Made by a program: the position numbers and the translations under genes. Positions 20,161 to 31,805 of a DNA stretch of 64,000 nt are shown in pieces (position 1 is the first letter of the stretch; the number at the start of each line of letters is the position of its first letter). Source of the DNA: Iris pallida (lineage: Eukaryota > Streptophyta > Magnoliopsida > Asparagales > Iridaceae); the NCBI GenBank assembly GCA_029216955.1, contig JANAVB010010791.1:9365593-9429592 (forward strand). The letters are read 5' to 3'. A model generated the notes under the pieces. It worked only from the letters and a program-made list of their open reading frames with translations, ran no database searches and was not told the DNA's origin.

Positions 20161-20951
20161 AATTTTTTTATTTTTTATATATTTTATTTAATTATGGAAT
20201 TTATACATAGAGTGTAAATACATATCTACATATACTATTTACTACGTATATAAAAGTTTCCTAATATGCCTTTAATAATAATAGAAAATAAATATTTTTG
20301 TTCAAGATATATGGTAAATATTTTTTTTAGTATATATGCAATGGATCACAACACCAACAAGTTGGGCAAACTTTAATCTTATTTATCTACATAAAATTAT
20401 TTTATTTTGTTACTCATGAATATATGTAAATTGGAAAATAATGTTTTATTTTGCAAGCGATGTATATACATAATAATAAATTCATTTGTAAACTATATTT
20501 CTAGCAATTTTAATAAAATTATTTCAAACTTATGAAAGGTATTTTAAGTTAATTAGATATTGATATTTAAATATTTATTTTGATTTAAAAAAGAATTTAT
20601 ATTTGAACGATTTAGTTTTTAAATTAAATTTATTGACTTAAATAATTTGTGAGATTTATCTAAAAGGGTTATAGGATTCCTACTCCTTATCTAACTAGGA
20701 GTTTTTGCCACCTATTTGAGAGGAGCCTCCCTTTGCCTTCGTTTTGTTTTTTCTTATTCTCCCAAACCACCACCATAGCCAACGTCCGCATCCATCATCA
20801 CCAAATTCGTGTGGGGCACCATGTCCATGTTCACCATTATCCACCGTAACTTTCTCAGGTCCAACCCCACTATCTTTTTACTATTCTATGCCCACCATAT
20901 ATATACAATCTATTCCATCTCTGTGTCCGATACCATGGACACAGTTGGACA
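20161..20951. mobile_element. AT-rich LTR-like remnant
   Basis: No genes. It shares a sequence skeleton with 62750-63450 (a GTAAATATTTTTT stretch, GCAAACTT, then a GTGAGATTTAT, CCTACTCC, GGAGCCT block), suggesting the same LTR family. It is cut at 20951 by the copia LTR fragment. Confidence 0.4.
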
Positions 20952-21401
20952 TGTAGGATCGAAATGTAAAGCGATATACTCTAGAGATGGGTGAATAGAG
21001 TAGACAGCAGAATATTAGCTATTAAAAAATGTTAGTAGCAAGATCACAAAAATATAGCACAGATATGAGAAAGTAAAAGTAAAGTGCAAAGAGCAAATAC
21101 AAGAAGTAATATATACTCGTCTCCCTCTTATGACGACTAATCTAGTCGAGAAAACTCTAGCTTCCAGTTGAAATCCACTAAAAAAAATGCAAGTTTTCAT
21201 ATGAAGTCCTTACAACTTCTACAAATGTGAGCTTTGATCCAAAGCAATCGACCAACTTCAATTGTGAAGTGTCTTACTTCTATCAAGCCTCTTGATTACA
21301 ATCACTCTGAACTTCTAGACCGTATCGCACTGGCAAATCGACTAACGGATCGTAACTGGCTTAGGATTTGAAAATAAAAATCTTAGATGGCTTTGGAAGA
21401 T
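20952..21401 (-). mobile_element. Truncated copia LTR fused to integrase
   Basis: Begins TGTAGG and matches, in reverse, the right end of the copia LTR at 52005-53062 (shared blocks GGGTGAATAGAGTA, AACTCTAGCTTCCAGTTG, GACTAACGGATCGTAACTGG). Only about 450 of about 1060 bp remain; it then joins integrase coding sequence directly, so RT, RNase H and half the LTR are gone. Confidence 0.75.
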
Positions 21402-21900
21402 GCCACAGCTCATATGGTATTTTCTTCGAAATAGGTCAAATCAATACCCTATTTAAACCATGACAGGCTGTACTAACAGCTTCTGCCCAAAAATATTCTT
21501 CTACTCCATAACGCCATTCGGTTGGGAAGTTCTAGGACAAAAACTCGTGGTAATATCCACTATCATCACAAAAAATTTTAAAATCAGCATTTATGAATTC
21601 GCCACCATGATCACTGCGGATACGAGTAATCATGAAGCCTTTTTCGTTTTGTACCTTTTTTACAAAATACCCTAAATTTGAAAATAGCATCACTTTTATT
21701 TGATAGAAAGTAAGCCCATGTATAACGAGAGTAATCATCAACAATCAAGAAGACGTAGAGCTTACCGCCAAGACTAGTGACTCTACTAGGACCAAATAAA
21801 TCCATATGAATTAACTGCAAGGGTCTAGAAGTACTTAATCGTTGATGGATTTAAAAGTTGTCCTAGTTGCCTTATTCTTTTTATAGCCAGCACATACTAT
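21402..21900 (-). pseudogene. pol (INT): Copia integrase fragment
   Basis: Minus-strand reading shows LIHMDLFGPSRVTSLGGK, FLIVDDYSRYTWAYFL, then ITRIRSDHGGEF and YFWAEAV near the left end. These are Ty1/copia integrase core motifs with the catalytic Asp residues. Frame changes and stops break the frame, and it ends at PYELW where it meets the LTR fragment. Confidence 0.85.
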
Positions 21901-22149
21901 GTCTCTCTTGAATATAATTTTGGGGAGTCATTTTACCAACTTTTTAGTGCATAGCCATGAGATAGTATCCATATTTGCATGTCCTAGCCTCATGTGCCAT
22001 AGCTAGCTTTCATCTTGATTTGCTACTAGACACCTTTCTGCATTGTTTGTATTCTCTAAAAAGAAAACATAAATGTTGTATTCCCTAATCCCTTCACAAA
22101 CAGAATTACCAGATGATATTTCATATATATAATATTTGTCCTTTACAAA

Positions 22150-22430
22150 GTTGATACCTTAACCATTATCAGCCAAGTGACTTATGCTCAGTAGGTTATG
22201 TTTCAACTCCGTAACTAGACAAACATCTTTTATTACTGGGTAAGGAGACATACCAACAATGCTATTTCCAATTATATCTCCTCTCAAGTTATTTTCGAAG
22301 GAAACGTATCCTTCTTTCTTCATCGATAGCATTATGAACAATGATGCATTACCAGTCATGTGCCACGAACATCTACTATCGAGGATCCATATGCTTCTAG
22401 CATGAGAGGGTTGAGGGTCGACCTGCAAAA
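22150..22430 (-). pseudogene. pol (PR): Copia protease and pre-integrase region
   Basis: Reads IWILDSRCSWHMTGNASLF, then VIKDVCLVTELKHNLLSISH. The first block is the copia protease active site, where DSG has become DSR, which should inactivate it. A decayed second zinc knuckle (FGIHGHISQYC) lies just upstream near 22530. Confidence 0.85.
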
Positions 22431-22719
22431 CGAGTAGATGAATACTTTAGTACCCACTTCATGAAGGGTCTATTTTGATTAGTTTTAGGTCTCCAAACAA
22501 GTGTCTGATTGTCAACAAGCTTTCTTTCTAGACAATACTGTGATATGTGTCCGTGAATACCAAAGTATGTAAAGTGGTCTTTATTTCGGTGTTGACATGC
22601 ATTTGTGTCTTCTTTGAAAACCTATGTGTGAAAACATAATTATGACTAAAGTGTTGCTTGCGTGTTTTCTGTGGTTTAGTCCTCTTAGTTATATACTTAG
22701 CATTAGGACTAACCTTAGG

Positions 22720-24120
22720 CTATGTCACAAGAATGGCCTGTTTGCCTAACTTGATCTCTATCTTTTTAGAGATTGCACAAGACTCCTCATATTTGGCAGC
22801 CATATCAACGAGTCTTTGCTCTTTGACTAAGTGTCTCTTCTTCTCTATGTCATAAAGTTCTTGTATTTTGACATAGTCTCTTTCTTTCTTTTTGATGGTG
22901 AGGATAGCCTCATGATAGTCTACTTTAAGCTTGGCTATCTCATTCGTGTTACCGATAGTAGATGTCTTTTTATTGTCTTCGAGAAGACTAGACAATATTG
23001 CTACTTCGGTTGTGCAAGCCATAACCTCTTTGCAAGATTGCTTGTACTTGTCTAACACATTTCTGTGTTCTTCAAATAGCTCGCTAAAGACAGTTTCTAA
23101 TTCATCGAAAGTAAAGTTATTATACAGAGGATTAGATGATACCTTATCAAATGCCATAAGACGGATATTAGCAGTGCTGCAGGGTCTGTCCACTTTTTCT
23201 AATTCACAAGCATCACTTTCGTGCCAGATGCTTGTGTTTGCATACTTTTGACCTATTATAGCTTTTCTGCTTGATCTTGATCTATTATATGAACTGCTTT
23301 TCTTTGACAGTGGACAGTCCTTCTTCATATGTCCTGACTTCTTGCATCCAAAGCATATTGTTTCTTCTTCATTGCTTTCGTGGACATATTTCTTCTTTCG
23401 GTTTGATCTCTAAAACTTTAAGAATTTTTTAAAGTTCCTTACTAGCAGGGCTTGCTCATCACTACTTGATGATTCTTCATCAGAATCATTGTTTGTAACT
23501 ATTTTAACTAGTAGTTTAAAGGCAAGATTTTTCCTCGGGGGTTGCTTCTTTAAATTATTGCAAGTCCAACTCATTGGTCATCATCTTGCCCATAAGCGTC
23601 TCAAGAGTTATTATAGTGAGATCATTTCCTTCAATGATCGCAGTTGCCTTTGGGTTCCAATTCTTAGAGCCCGTAGCACCTTTCTGATTTTCTCATGGTT
23701 ACTGTAATCCTTACCAAGAGATAGCAAATGATTAGTAATATCTAGGAAACGAGTAAACATTTATGTAATTGGCTCGTCGGGTTTTACCTTAAATGACTCA
23801 TGTTTCTGTGTTAGTCTACTGATTTTTGATTCCTTCACTTGGAAAGTACCTTTATGAGTTACCTCAAAAAGTCTCCAAATATCACGAGACGTAGTACAGT
23901 TAGAAACACGATTAAACTCCATTTGTCAATTGTATAGAATAGTACATTGATGGCAAGTGCATCTAGACTAGTCGTTGTCTTTTCTTCGTCTATATATTTA
24001 TCGTGTGGCATGTCTACAAGTATACCTTTATTCATGTTTTCCAATAAATGTAGTTTTTTTCATCAAATAGTGGAAGTCTATTTGTGGATTGCCCTTCACC
24101 GTTGAATATTAATTTTACGG
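22720..24120 (-). pseudogene. gag: Copia gag with zinc knuckle and coiled coil
   Basis: The gag core (FNRVSNCTTSRDIWRLFEVT, VKESKISRLTQKHESFKV, LGKDYSNHEKI) is read at about 24000-23620. It is followed by a CCHC zinc knuckle, CFGCKKSGHMKKDC, near 23330, and a helical, charged spacer of about 200 residues (22720-23300). The order matches the plus-strand copia element at 53160-54790. Stops and frame shifts are present. Confidence 0.82.
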
Positions 24121-24162
24121 CGGACATAAATACTCTCTAGAGTTTTTATATTAGAATATAAC

Positions 24163-24176
24163 CCGCTCTGATATCA
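24163..24176 (-). other. Copia PBS, initiator-Met type
   Basis: The minus strand reads TTGATATCAGAGCGGG-like sequence beside the LTR; one base differs from TGGTATCAGAGC. Confidence 0.7.
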
Positions 24177-24178
24177 AT

Positions 24179-25259
24179 TGTTGGACCATTGAGCACTTCT
24201 AGAGGGGGTGAATAGAGTATGTACGTGTGCAACAGAAATAATCACTACTTAAAAATTAACAGATATAAGGTATGGCAGAAATAAAAGACAGTAAATTAAA
24301 TTACAGTAAGAGATAGAAGATCAAACTCTTTGAACATCGCGATGTATACTGGTTTTCCTCGGAGAGGCCTAATCCAATCGTGAGTACTCTTGCCCGCTGT
24401 TAATCAACTATTTACAAGCTAAATAAGAGCTTGCCGTCTCTTTACAACATCATGCTTGGCGACAAGTGCACGACCGACTTCACAATACCGTGCTTAGTGA
24501 CGAGCGCACGACCGACTCTAAAAACTAAGAAGTTTTCTGACTGCGACCTCTTTACAACTTTGTAAACCAAAGACTCTAAATCGAACAGAATGTTACTGGC
24601 TTTGGCTAAGAGTGGTATAGGTAAAATATGAAAGGTTTAGATATTTGAAAAACACTTAGAAAGAGATAAAGAGAAAAGTGAATGAGTTATTAGAAATGTG
24701 AAAATCATTCTCTATTTATAATGTTTTTTCTGACCAAACTCGGCAGAGTTCAGGCTGAGTTTCGATGCTAAGATTTTGCAAACGAACGTTGGATGTAGAT
24801 TTAAAGGCAATAGAATTTCAAAAATCTCGGACCGAACTCGGCCATAGTTTTATCCGAATGTCTAAGCAAAATGGAATTTTTTGGGTCCAAATTGCATGGG
24901 GTTTTTGGTCAGTTTGGATATGTAGAGCTTTTGAGATAAATAGGTAGGCTTTTTGGATAGGTGGACTAGAAATAACCTAAGCCGGTAATATCCGATCGAT
25001 CTTACATTTATATTTTCTAGCCTCAATAAAAGTAAAAGTACAGAAGAAATATAAAAAGACTCAATCTAGATTCCGATATAATTGCTTTTGGATGATGACT
25101 CGATTGCTCTTTGTAGATGCGGGATGTAGACGTAGTACGTTTTTTGATATTAATTTCAGTGACCTATAAAATTAGTAGCCGTTCGTATATTTTACGTATC
25201 GACTTAAGTTGTCGTTAATTATCAAAATCAGGTGTGGCCATTTAGGCAATGGGCCAATA
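24179..25259 (-). mobile_element. Copia 5' LTR (1081 bp)
   Basis: Begins TGTTGG and ends GGGCCAATA where the family has GGGCCAACA. It shares landmarks with the LTRs at 52005 and 60483 in reverse, but is much diverged, so it is a related subfamily. It is more diverged from those than the fragment at 20952, so the two ends of this element may not be a true pair. Confidence 0.7.
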
Positions 25260-26540
25260 AAAGAAACGAGTGAGGAGACCAATGCAGAGCAAGTTGATGC
25301 GGCCGATGATAAGCCAATTACAGAGGTTCTAGTCGAGGTGGCCACTGAGATGGTGGTTGATGGTGTTGTTGATGAGCCCACCGATGGGGAGATGGTTGAG
25401 GAACCGATCGGGAAGACCGTCGGGGAATTGGTTATTGAAGAGCCCTTCAATGCAGTCACTACAGAACTACTCGAAGAGACTGACATCGAGCAAGCTGCTA
25501 CAAATTTGGCAGAGACGATCGCTGTTGTGCTGGCTGCTAAAGCACCTGAGGAGTTGGTCACTGCGATCATTAAAAAATCGGTCGTGGAGGTTGTCCAAGC
25601 GTTAGTCCATGAGGATTCTCAAAGGTCGGTCACGGGAATTGTAGAAGAACCGACAAATGAGCCCATTGAAGAGCCGGCTATGCATCCGACGGCGTTGGCT
25701 TATACCGTCCCTGTCCCGCCGACGGTCTCTATTCCAGTCATGGCACAACTAGCTCCAGCTGTAATACCTAGATGTATATTGGCTGCCGTTGTTGCTCCAG
25801 GACCTTCGATCGCGACATCCATGCTGACCGTAATGGATTTGGTTGACAATACATACTACGCCGATCTCATCCTGGGCACCGTTCGCCATGCTTTGAAGTA
25901 CGGCATAGATGGTGTCCTATGGGATAACCAATCACTTTGATGGGCTCGGTCTGCAGTGAGGGACCATCTTGGGGCATTGTGCGACTATCCAGAGTATGAG
26001 GCGAAGGCGGACACAATAGAGGCTCTCCTAACATAATCAGAAGCCACCGTCTCAGAGCTTCAAAATCTTGAACACGGTCTTTGTCTCTGGCGGACGCAGA
26101 ATTAGAGAAGATGGCCTCTGAACTTTTCCAGCACGAGCAGAGACATCAGACTCTAATTGACAGGCTTGTCGAGTTTGAAGTTGAAATCGAAGAAGTGATC
26201 GATGCCGAAAAGGTTCAGGACAGCCATTGCATAGCCTTAGAGGAACAGTGTGAGACCCTCTGGGAGAAGATTTAGCAGCTAGAAGAAACATTGGCCTTCG
26301 TCAAAAGTAAGTTGGATAAGTCAAGGGACCAGCATGAGGTCCTTTGCCAACGATCCGAGACCCTGGCTCGGGAGAGGGAAAGTATTAGCGTTCATCAAGC
26401 AGAGTTGGACCTTGCACGCTAGAACTTTTTCCAGCTCGAGGATAAGGCTGCTCGACGTCAAAAGGCAGAGCGTCGAGCCAAAGAGATGGTTGGGCCCCAA
26501 GTTGCTCTTTTGGGGAGTTGACTGGAAGAACTCCTACATC
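25260..26540 (+). pseudogene. Tat#2 antisense ORF remnant (acidic linker and coiled coil)
   Basis: Same strand and place relative to pol as the Tat#1 antisense gene. An acidic, repetitive segment (VEVATEMVVDGVVDEPTDGE and on) is followed by MDLVDNTYYADLILGTVRHA, which parallels the LEMYSDIIYSYL segment of Tat#1, then a charged coiled-coil helix (LADAELEKMASEL, LVEFEVEIEEVIDAEKV) with stops at about 25940, 26035, 26275 and 26420. The copia LTR edge at 25259 removes the PMD half. The open frame at 25209 starts inside the LTR and is chimeric at its first residues. Confidence 0.65.
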
Positions 26541-26696
26541 GTTCGTCACAATGCTGATGTCCTTTTGTCTTTTTGTCTATCTCTTTTCGAGAGATTCTTT
26601 TGTAACAAAGAAAGAAAAACCTTTCCGAATGAAAATTTTCAGTTTTGCTACATTGCTTGTCCATTTGTTGTGAACATTTATGTATAATAATAAGAA

Positions 26697-27040
26697 TTCC
26701 CTCAGAGGTAGTATGACATGAGGGGATGGAGGTAACTCCGTTGGGGATATGGTATTTACTCAGAGGTTATATGGAAATGGTAAATACGGAATTTGTTGTG
26801 GTAGAATTTTCCTTACTCAGAGATTATATGGACATGGAAATGTTAGACTCTACGGTCGTATAGAATGACTTAGAGGTAATATAGACATAAAAGGTTCTTT
26901 AATAATTATGACAATCACGAGGTTTGGTATGGATGAAATGTCTACTCAGAGGTAATATGGACATGGTAGGCATGCACTTCATTGGGGTGTAGAAAAATAA
27001 CTCAGAGGTAATATGGACATGAAAATGTTTTCTACTAGGG
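26697..27040. repeat. Tat#2 tandem array (CTCAGAGGTAATATGG units)
   Basis: Six clear copies of ACTCAGAGGTAATATGGACA at spacings of about 54-74 bp (26700, 26758, 26815, 26869, 26943, 26999), with variable spacers. It lies between the antisense ORF and the pol stop, the position of the ACGG/CCGT array in Tat#1. Confidence 0.8.
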
Positions 27041-27109
27041 AAGAGATGAACTCACTAATAGAATTCATGAACACCCATGGGGGATGTGGAAATATATGTC
27101 GATTTAGAC

Positions 27110-28450
27110 CTCAAACATAATAATTCTTCAGGAACTTGCCATTGATCGGCATCATTAGCAAATTGCCATTAGCTTTGGCCATTCAGTAGGCACCATTGGA
27201 GTAGACCGTCTCTATGACAAATAGTCCTTCCCATTTGGGCTCAAACTTCCCAGCTATCTTGTGCGTCATCATCATCGGTCTCCGAACTGATAAGACGAGG
27301 TCACCCACTTGGAATGTCCTTTCCCAAATATTTTTGTTGAAGGCCCCAAAAATTCAAGCTTGATAAAGCTCGATCCGTTGCTGAGCTAGCAGACGCTTTT
27401 CGTCCAATGCCTCCAACTCCTACAGCAGCCGGCATTGATTGTCTTCGTCAGTCAGCTAATTGGTGATAGCTACGCGTAAAGATGGGATCTGGATCTCCTG
27501 AGGAAGCACCACCTTGCTCCAACAAACGAGAGAGAATGGTGTGTTGCCCGTGGGTGTTCGAACAGTTGTACGGATAGCCTACAGACATTTGCCAAGTTTT
27601 TAATTCCAGTCACGCTTATTAGAAGATACGACCTTCTTGAGCAATTTGACGATCGTCTTGTTGAATGCTTTAGCTAGTCTATTTGCTGTAAGATTATAAG
27701 CCATTGATGCTATATTTTGTATCTCATTCTTATCATATAACCAATGGAATATGTGGCTCACGAACTGAGGACCATTGTCATGGATAATCTTTTTGGAAAC
27801 TCTTAAGCAGTACGTGACGTGATTCTAGGTTTTTACCTTAGCCAGCGGTACTGTTTCTGCCCAATTGGAAAAGTAGTCGATGATGGTGAGGATAACCCAG
27901 TGTCCTTTGGAGGACGGTTGGCTGATCATACCAATGATGTCCATTCCTTATACTTCAAATGGCCAGGCGATCGCTGTGGGATGTAGGAACTCCGAAGGTT
28001 AGTGGATGAAGTCAGCATGCAACTGACATACCCTATATTTCTTTGTGTAATCAACGACAACTGCCATCATAGTAGGCCAGTAGTAGCCCATGCGACGCAG
28101 TCGGTCCTGCAACTTAGGACTAGGCTAGTGAAACCCGTAGGTACCATCGTATGCCTCTTGGAGTGCTTCTTGCACTTCGGTCTTGGATAAACACCGCAGG
28201 AGGAGTCTGTCTTATGAATGACGATACAACATTTTGGTAGCCGTGTCATAGAAGAATCGATGCGAGCGTTTTTTGACGTAAGTGGCTTCCTTCGGGTCTT
28301 TGGGCAGGACTCTGTAGACTGCGTAGTCTATGAACGGGAATCGCCAGTCCCGAATGTCAATATTAGTGTATATTTGTACTGAGCAACTCAAACACGTATG
28401 TAGGTTGCTCTTTGGGCAAACTAGCTCTCGACCCATCACCGTGACGATAT
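27110..28450 (-). pseudogene. pol (INT): Tat#2 integrase, heavily decayed
   Basis: The end (MMPINGKFLKN) matches the Tat#1 pol end. Further in, blocks for the integrase core and zinc region are readable (IIGMI..., FPFIDYAVYRVLP, KEATYVKKRSHRFFYD). Stops and shifts are frequent. Order and direction are as in Tat#1. Confidence 0.8.
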
Positions 28451-28619
28451 ATTGGGTTCTAACATGAGCTATCAGAGAAGCGGCGAGACCAGCGAGTGCG
28501 TCGCCTCTAAGTTTTACAATCGAGATACACGTTCTATAAAGAACCCTGTAAAGGTAGAAATGATATCAATTGCTGCCTGGTGGTAAGGAATCAGATCTTC
28601 ATGCCAAACCTCATATTGT

Positions 28620-29350
28620 CCTCAAACCTGGTTGATAATCAGCTTCGAGTCACCGTAGGCCTCAATGTAATCAACCCCCAACTGTTTAGCGAGTTGGAGC
28701 CCGATGATGAGAGTGTTGTATTCAGCAACATTATTAGTGTATGATTCCATGAGGGAGAATGCACGGTAGATGACTAAGCCGTCGAGAGTGATGAAAACAA
28801 CTCCGACCCCTGTGATGATCTCGTCTTTGGGCCCTGTTCTTGAAGCACCGTCAAAGAACATACGCCAAACAGGATAATCTGATATTGTATTGGACTCTAG
28901 GAGTTCATCTGGGATATCTTCGTAGAGTTTTGACGTCTTCAATACAAGATGTGCCGCTAAGAAGTCGCCCAATGCTTGGCCTTTGACTGCCTTTTGTGGG
29001 ATAAAGACCATGTCATAAGGCGTCAAGAGGATTGCCCATGTAGCTAACCACGAGTTTAGAGCCCCTGGTTTGATCATAAGGACTCTGAGAGGATTGACTC
29101 AGAAGATGACGTAGATTATTTGTCCAGCCACATAGTTGCGCATCTTTTGAATGGCAAAGAGTGAAGCGAGACACTCCTTCTCCACAGGATTATATCGATA
29201 TCCGACACCAATCGTGGTTTTGCTAAGATAGTATATTACCCGTTTATGGCCTTCGTTGCTTCTCTGGGCTAGCAAAGCACCGAGAGAATGGTCCATGGCT
29301 CGAACGTATAGCAAAAAAGGCTTCCCTACGACGAGTGCCACCAACACTGG
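28620..29350 (-). pseudogene. pol (RH-aRH): Tat#2 RNase H and aRH domains
   Basis: PFLLYVRAMDHSLGALLAQ and NPVEKECLASLFAIQKMRNY mark the first RNase H. FFDGASRTGP, NVAEYNTLIIGLQLAKQLG and EAYGDSKLIINQV mark the second. A stop near 29099 separates two open stretches of the same frame. Confidence 0.88.
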
Positions 29351-30003
29351 GGGCTAGTAAGGTACTTCTTGATGTCATCGAATGTGCGCTACCACTATTT
29401 TGTCTAAACATAAGAAATCCCTTTCTTTATCAGTTTGGTGAAGGGTTGACATCGTCCAGAGAGATTTGATATGAATCTTCTGATGTATACCAAGCATCCT
29501 TGTAGGCTACTAAGTTCACGGAGATTCTTCGGAGGAGCCATGTCCAAGATTGCCTTAGTATTTTTCAAGGTCAATATGAATACCCTTGGACGTGATGATA
29601 AAACCCAAGAATTTTCTACTAGAAACCCCCAGGAAAGACTTGGTTGGGTTCATCTTTAGTCGATGTATCCGCATCAAGTTGAACACGGTTCTCAAGTCAT
29701 CCAAATAACTGGATTTTCTTCTGCTTTTAACGGAAATGTCATGAACATAACATTCTACCATTTTTTGGAGGTGTTTGTGGAATATGGTACTCATAGCCTG
29801 CTGGTATGTTGCACCCACATTCTTCAACCCGAAGGGCATCACTGTGTAACAGTAGATCCCTTTTGGAGTGCGGAATAAAGTATGCTTTTCATTTTTAGGA
29901 AACATCTTGATCTAGTTGTAGCCTGAGAACCCGTCCATAAAGGACATACGCTCGAAGCCACAAGTATTGTCGATCATCATGTCAGTGATTGGGAGGGGTA
30001 TAG
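29351..30003 (-). pseudogene. pol (RT): Tat#2 RT, truncated, catalytic YVDD changed to YVHD
   Basis: Shows LPITDMMIDNTCGFERMSFM, TVMPFGLKNVGATYQQAM, ECYVHDISVKSR and LKMNPTKSFLGVSS. A catalytic Asp of YVDD is His here, so the enzyme would be dead. The N-terminal RT half is missing: the sequence ends at the Tat#3 LTR edge at 30009. The rest of Tat#2 is not seen. Confidence 0.88.
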
Positions 30004-30364
30004 CAGCTTGAAAAATCTCAGCTAAAGACACCCCTTCGCCAAAGCGCAGAAGATGCAAAAGACTCGGGCTCAGTACTAAAAAGACAAAATATAAGATATT
30101 GAGAGAAGTCCCTTTATTGTCATGTATACCAAAGTCTAGTACAGACACATCAGGATAATACATAAGGGACTAATTTTGTTCTTCTACAAAAGATCTAGTA
30201 CAGATTCGACAGAAGCCTAGAGGAATCTACAAGGGATGCAGTCTTCGTTGAAGCGCAGCCTTCCTTCTTCTCGATACACACGCTGGAGGATTAACCTCCA
30301 CCCAAGCATGTTCTAATTTTCTTGTGGACGCAGCCTCTCAGAAGCATATTAGTAACTCAGCACT

Positions 30365-30620
30365 TTGAAGAAGCCAGAGCCTTCAAGCCAGAGACGCAGC
30401 CCCTATCTGCGCCAACCTCAGAAACAAGATGGTGGTAGGCCCCCTCCCCTTCTTTTATTTCAGAAGCCAGTATCTTCACTCCAGAGGCGCAGCTAACTGC
30501 CTGCGCCAATCTCAGACACGCAAGGGTGTCATACCCTTTCCTTCGCAGCCAACGCCTTCACTGTTCAGAAGCGCAGCTACTTACCTGCGTCCGTATGAGA
30601 CGCAAGATGGTGATATGCTC
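30365..30620. repeat. Tat#3 LTR repeats with CGCAG...CTGCG pairs
   Basis: Three degenerate units of about 90-120 bp: GAAGCCAGAGCCTTCA, then GACGCAGC, CTATCTGCGCCAA and CAAGATGGTG. Each unit holds an inverted CGCAG/CTGCG pair, echoing the Tat#1 motif. Confidence 0.65.
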
Positions 30621-31324
30621 ACACCATCACCATTCCCACGATACAGTCGTCTGCTCCGGATCAGAAGCTTAAGTCACTTCTCTAGAAGAGACTTGGGAAC
30701 TCCCATCGTAACCAATGCAAGTCAACATGTCGCTCCAAAAGCACAGTAACCTCGCCAACCTGAAGCACAAGCCTACTGGTCGCCTACAGCACAATGACAT
30801 GGGTAGCCCGAAACACAGCTTCATAAGTTGCTCTATATGCACAGAAGTCTCGTCGTCATTCGAAGCCAAGTCCACTCGTCGCCTGAAAACAAAAAGGTTC
30901 CATCGTCTCCAGAAGCACAATCTACTCGTCGCCACAGAAGCACAGCAGCACTTAGTCTTCACCAGAGGCACAAAAATCATGGGTCTACCCCAATTGGTTT
31001 GTTTAAACCGCCTCTTGCAGAGAAAATTGGGATAAAATTATGATTGATATCATATCAGATTGATTTAAATCTTAGACGAGGATCAGTTAGACTCCAAATC
31101 TAGGATGAAATCCCAAGATTTACTCGGCTATATCCGAGCAATCAAATCGGAAAGCGCCATGTGTCACCTCCTTCGATTATGTTTATAACCACCAGAGATC
31201 TCATTTGAGGGAAATCTCGATGTCCGCCACGTGTCAGCACCGCAGAAGCTCGCACCGTACAATGACGAAAGATTCTTTCATATCTCAGGAACCCTAATGC
31301 ACATCGCATATGTGCTCAATTCTC

Positions 31325-31332
31325 TATAAATA
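31325..31332 (+). promoter_or_regulatory. TATA box of Tat#3 LTR
   Basis: TATAAATA in TCTCTATAAATAGAAGG, about 425 bp before the LTR end. Confidence 0.7.
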
Positions 31333-31709
31333 GAAGGAGTTCTTCTTCCACCAGCAATAAATTAAGAGTGAGAGGGAACATTGACAATCGACAATCTTCA
31401 AAGGATCAGCAATCTCTATCCACGAAGAGTCGACCACCCTCATCCATCTATCAACCAAAGAACCAACCAACCAATCATCTTCAAGGGATCTTCTCATCCA
31501 GACAGCCTCTTGATCGGTGACCCCAGAGTCCCATCAAAGGGTCCAGAGAGCCATAGCAAGGTTGATTCGTTGTCAGATCGTCAACGGAGTAAAGGTGCCA
31601 CTACATCGCTTGATCTCCACCGTCATACTTTTCCATAAACCTCTTCTTTTTGTACTTAGAATATCCTGTTTAGGACTTCCTTCTTTGTACACAGATACCT
31701 TATACATTT

Positions 31710-31715
31710 AATAAA
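31710..31715 (+). terminator. Poly(A) signal in Tat#3 LTR
   Basis: AATAAA 36 bp before the LTR end, a usual position for LTR 3' processing. Confidence 0.45.
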
Positions 31716-31754
31716 GCAAAAAGTTCGTTCAACCTTTTGTTACGTCGAACAAAA

Positions 31755-31772
31755 TGGCGACTCTGCTGGGGA
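31755..31772 (+). other. Primer binding site of Tat#3
   Basis: TGGCGACTCTGCTGGGGA, three bases after the LTR. It is the same site as in Tat#1, on the other strand, supporting that Tat#3 is a Tat relative in plus orientation. Confidence 0.82.
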
Positions 31773-31805
31773 CTACCTTCTCCTCCAACAAGTAGGCGGT
31801 GACGC

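Larger units (their letters stand above)
30009..31751 (+). mobile_element. Tat#3 5' LTR (1743 bp)
   Basis: Begins TGAAAAATCTCAGC inside Tat#2 RT and ends TTACGTCGAACA, three bases before a Tat-type PBS. It has a TATA box at 31325 and AATAAA at 31710. Two degenerate repeat arrays lie in U3: 30365-30620 (GCGCAGC...CTGCG units) and 30730-30960 (GAAGCACA, ACTCGTCGCC units). The right LTR is not in the window. Confidence 0.82.

Noticed and set aside
20744..20994. Small ORFs of 60-70 codons with Pro/Ser-rich content
   Set aside because: They lie in the LTR-like leader region and match no family; similar C-rich leader DNA occurs at 63350.
25209..25260. Start of the 243-codon ORF inside the copia LTR
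   Set aside because: The first residues come from the LTR; the real antisense ORF began further left and was cut off by the copia element.
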